From Paralichthys olivaceus (taxonomy: Eukaryota; Chordata; Actinopteri; Pleuronectiformes; Paralichthyidae), in NCBI RefSeq assembly GCF_024713975.1, contig NC_091111.1:8014501-8078500 (forward strand): 64,000 nucleotides of DNA, read 5' to 3'. The notes under the pieces were generated by a model that was not told the DNA's origin, searched no databases, and was given only the letters and a program-made list of their open reading frames with translations. This document shows, piece by piece, positions 62,101-64,000 of the stretch (positions are counted from its first letter, which is position 1; each line of letters begins with the position of its first letter). Position numbers and translations under genes: made by a program.

Positions 62101-64000
62101 TGTGCAATATCTGCTTTTTCTCTAAGAGTATAATGTAATAGATTGAAGCGTAAGTTCACTTTCAACCAAACTCATTAGGATTAATTGAAGTTTAGTCTTT
62201 GTGCATGGACATAGCCCCCGTTCATTCCATGAATTTATCTGCAGTATGAAAAAACTACAAGACATCTCAGGAAAATAAAAATGACTTCCTCTTCCTTCTT
62301 TCGTTTAGTGACGTCTGTGGATCCGGCATCCGTCATTCCTCTGAATCATTTTCCACCACTTGACCCGCAGCCATGCCCAACAGAGTCATAAAGATGAGAA
62401 AGTAATAGAAAACAGTGAAACCAGAGTTCGACTGGACAAATGATGTCTCCAGGCTCATAACCTTGTGAAACCTTCATCCTAAGTCATGGTATTAAATGGT
62501 ATCAAATGGAATTAATGAATCTACCTGTCAACATTTTCCTTACATTGCAGCTAGAGGGCAAGCTAGCACAGAAAAACATTTAACAGTATGTCAGAGGAAT
62601 GAGGGTAAAACGCAGCTAACCAGTGGTGTTGAATGTATGTTAATATATTATATGATATAAATGAAAGATGTCCTGCATGCTTATAGAGCGATCCTATTTT
62701 TTTTATTTTACTCCAAAGCAAGAGCGCAGGATGTTGTCTTCTTTCAATGAGAGATACATCCTTCAGATTATTTGACATCTCATATAGCTGAGGCTTCACA
62801 GAGCTGCACCCCAGTGAGAATCCTTCAGACATAAAACATGACATCTTAAGGATTTAACATGAGGGTCTGGAGCATCAGTGTTTCTGTTGTTTCTTTGACA
62901 CGGTTTCTGTTTTGGGTGGGCAGGGCTCCTGGCATGCATCGGGTGACTGCGGCACCCACAGGACTTTGCTGAGCCCCTGGCATTGTCATTCTCCATTGAT
63001 CAGAGGGGAGAGGCTAACAAGGTCTCCAGGCTACACACTGCTCTGCTCTGCCTGCTGTTAGAAACCTGCTCCTACTACTCAATTTGGGCTGCATGGGCTT
63101 TAATGCTGCAAGTCCTTCTCTTCCTTAAAGGGAAATTATTATCATGTCTATTGGAATCTTGGGTCTTATTTCCTTAGATGTCGTCATTTCCATGGTAACA
63201 TACTCACACAGTAGTTTGCACACACTTGTCAATGCACCGATATTGTTGGAAGTGGGCGTGATAAGTTAACCAGTTTTATATTGAAGAACCCCAACGATCC
63301 ATTTTAAACTTCTATCACATAACATGTAGTTTAGATGTTCTGACTGATCGTCTGATCATCTGTCAGAGTTGGCTGTCAAACCTTGCACACACTGTTCAGC
63401 CCTATGAGGCCCTGTACAGATAACATTTAATTTGATTTGCTACAATATAAAATAATAATAATACTTTTGCATATATTTAAACCAGTGCATTAAGGCCAAA
63501 GTCTGCCTGTTTCTCTGTCACATGGGTAATGGCTGCACAGCTGCACAAGTGTGTCTCCTTAAACATGCAACTGCAACATGAATCAAACTGTGATTGGCCA
63601 GTTTGGGGGATCTTATATTTTCTCCGACAGGTTTATTGTGATTGTTGACAGAGACGGCAACAGACAAGGTTCAGTTGTCTTTTTCATTTCTTCACCCCCT
63701 CTGTCCGTCACAACGAATGAAGCGACATAAATATTCACTAAATGTTAAGTTAATAAGTTAGACCTTCTGACTGCTTGTATCACAGAAATGAATGAGAGAA
63801 TGTGAATAATGATACAGTGATAGAGCGACAGTGGGCTTTAATTCAAATAATGAGAAAAGCCAGAATACAAGTTGAGCTGTTTTCGAAAGGTTTTTGAAAG
63901 GTCTGGACATTTTGCCCTTCACATATGAAGAGCATGGAGCATTCACGTATAAATTCTGCTGTGGAAATGTGTTTCTGTTTACAGCACATCGACATCAGTG

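Larger units (their letters stand above)
33660..64000. other. About 30 kb gene-poor region right of fkbp3
   Basis: I found no exon matching a known protein and no tRNA or other RNA gene on either strand. Open frames are short and mostly cross microsatellites or repeats. The content is repeat copies (families A, B, C, D, E, F, G, LINE-like tails, a Tc1-like remnant), microsatellites, and unique AT-rich stretches that could include regulatory elements. It may be intergenic or part of a long intron of a gene outside the window. Confidence 0.55.

Noticed and set aside
33660-64000. Exons of fancm, mis18bp1 or mdga2, expected from human gene order
   Set aside because: No frame matched what I remember of these proteins; short, divergent exons could still have been missed.

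Overview
The window is vertebrate nuclear DNA, most likely from a percomorph-type teleost fish. Four genes with GT-AG introns are complete, or complete apart from their untranslated ends, and a fifth is cut by the left edge. Introns are short. CA/GT and ATCT microsatellites and several teleost-type interspersed repeat families recur. There is no bacterial, phage or plasmid content and no CRISPR array.

Layout. 1-5150: the 5' end of a Pellino E3 ubiquitin ligase gene (minus strand, probably peli2); coding exons 1 and 2 are present and the rest lies beyond the left edge. 5150-17000: gene-free, repeat-rich DNA, including a 270-bp hairpin palindrome and a possible conserved noncoding block. 17000-19750: arf6 (minus strand), a single coding exon with a noncoding first exon in a GC-rich promoter. 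19750-21700: AT-rich DNA with LINE-like 3' tails and an orphan promoter-like block at 20.45 kb. 21.8-28.6 kb: prpf39 (plus), 15 coding exons, 786 codons. 29.1-30.7 kb: fau (plus), ubiquitin-like/RPS30 fusion, 133 codons. 31.3-33.6 kb: fkbp3 (minus), 7 exons, 220 codons. 33.6-64 kb: about 30 kb with no recognisable coding exon, holding microsatellites, four or more copies of a MITE-like family, other repeats, one Tc1-like transposase remnant, and unique AT-rich stretches that may be conserved regulatory elements.

I rebuilt every exon by matching splice sites to the known protein families. The three spliced complete genes (prpf39, fau, fkbp3) give intact frames of exactly divisible length. Human PELI2, ARF6, PRPF39 and FKBP3 all lie on 14q21-q22, so the block is an ancient linkage group. 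FAU, which is on 11q in human, sits here between prpf39 and the convergently transcribed fkbp3.

The genes do not form a pathway. They are housekeeping or signalling genes: U1 snRNP splicing, 40S ribosome, nuclear prolyl isomerase, endosomal GTPase and innate-immune ubiquitin ligase. I found no previously undescribed protein system. The most unusual material is structural: a nested repeat insertion, a long palindrome, repeat families tied to microsatellites, and a dispersed repeat carrying a 12-base motif identical to one at the fkbp3 start codon.
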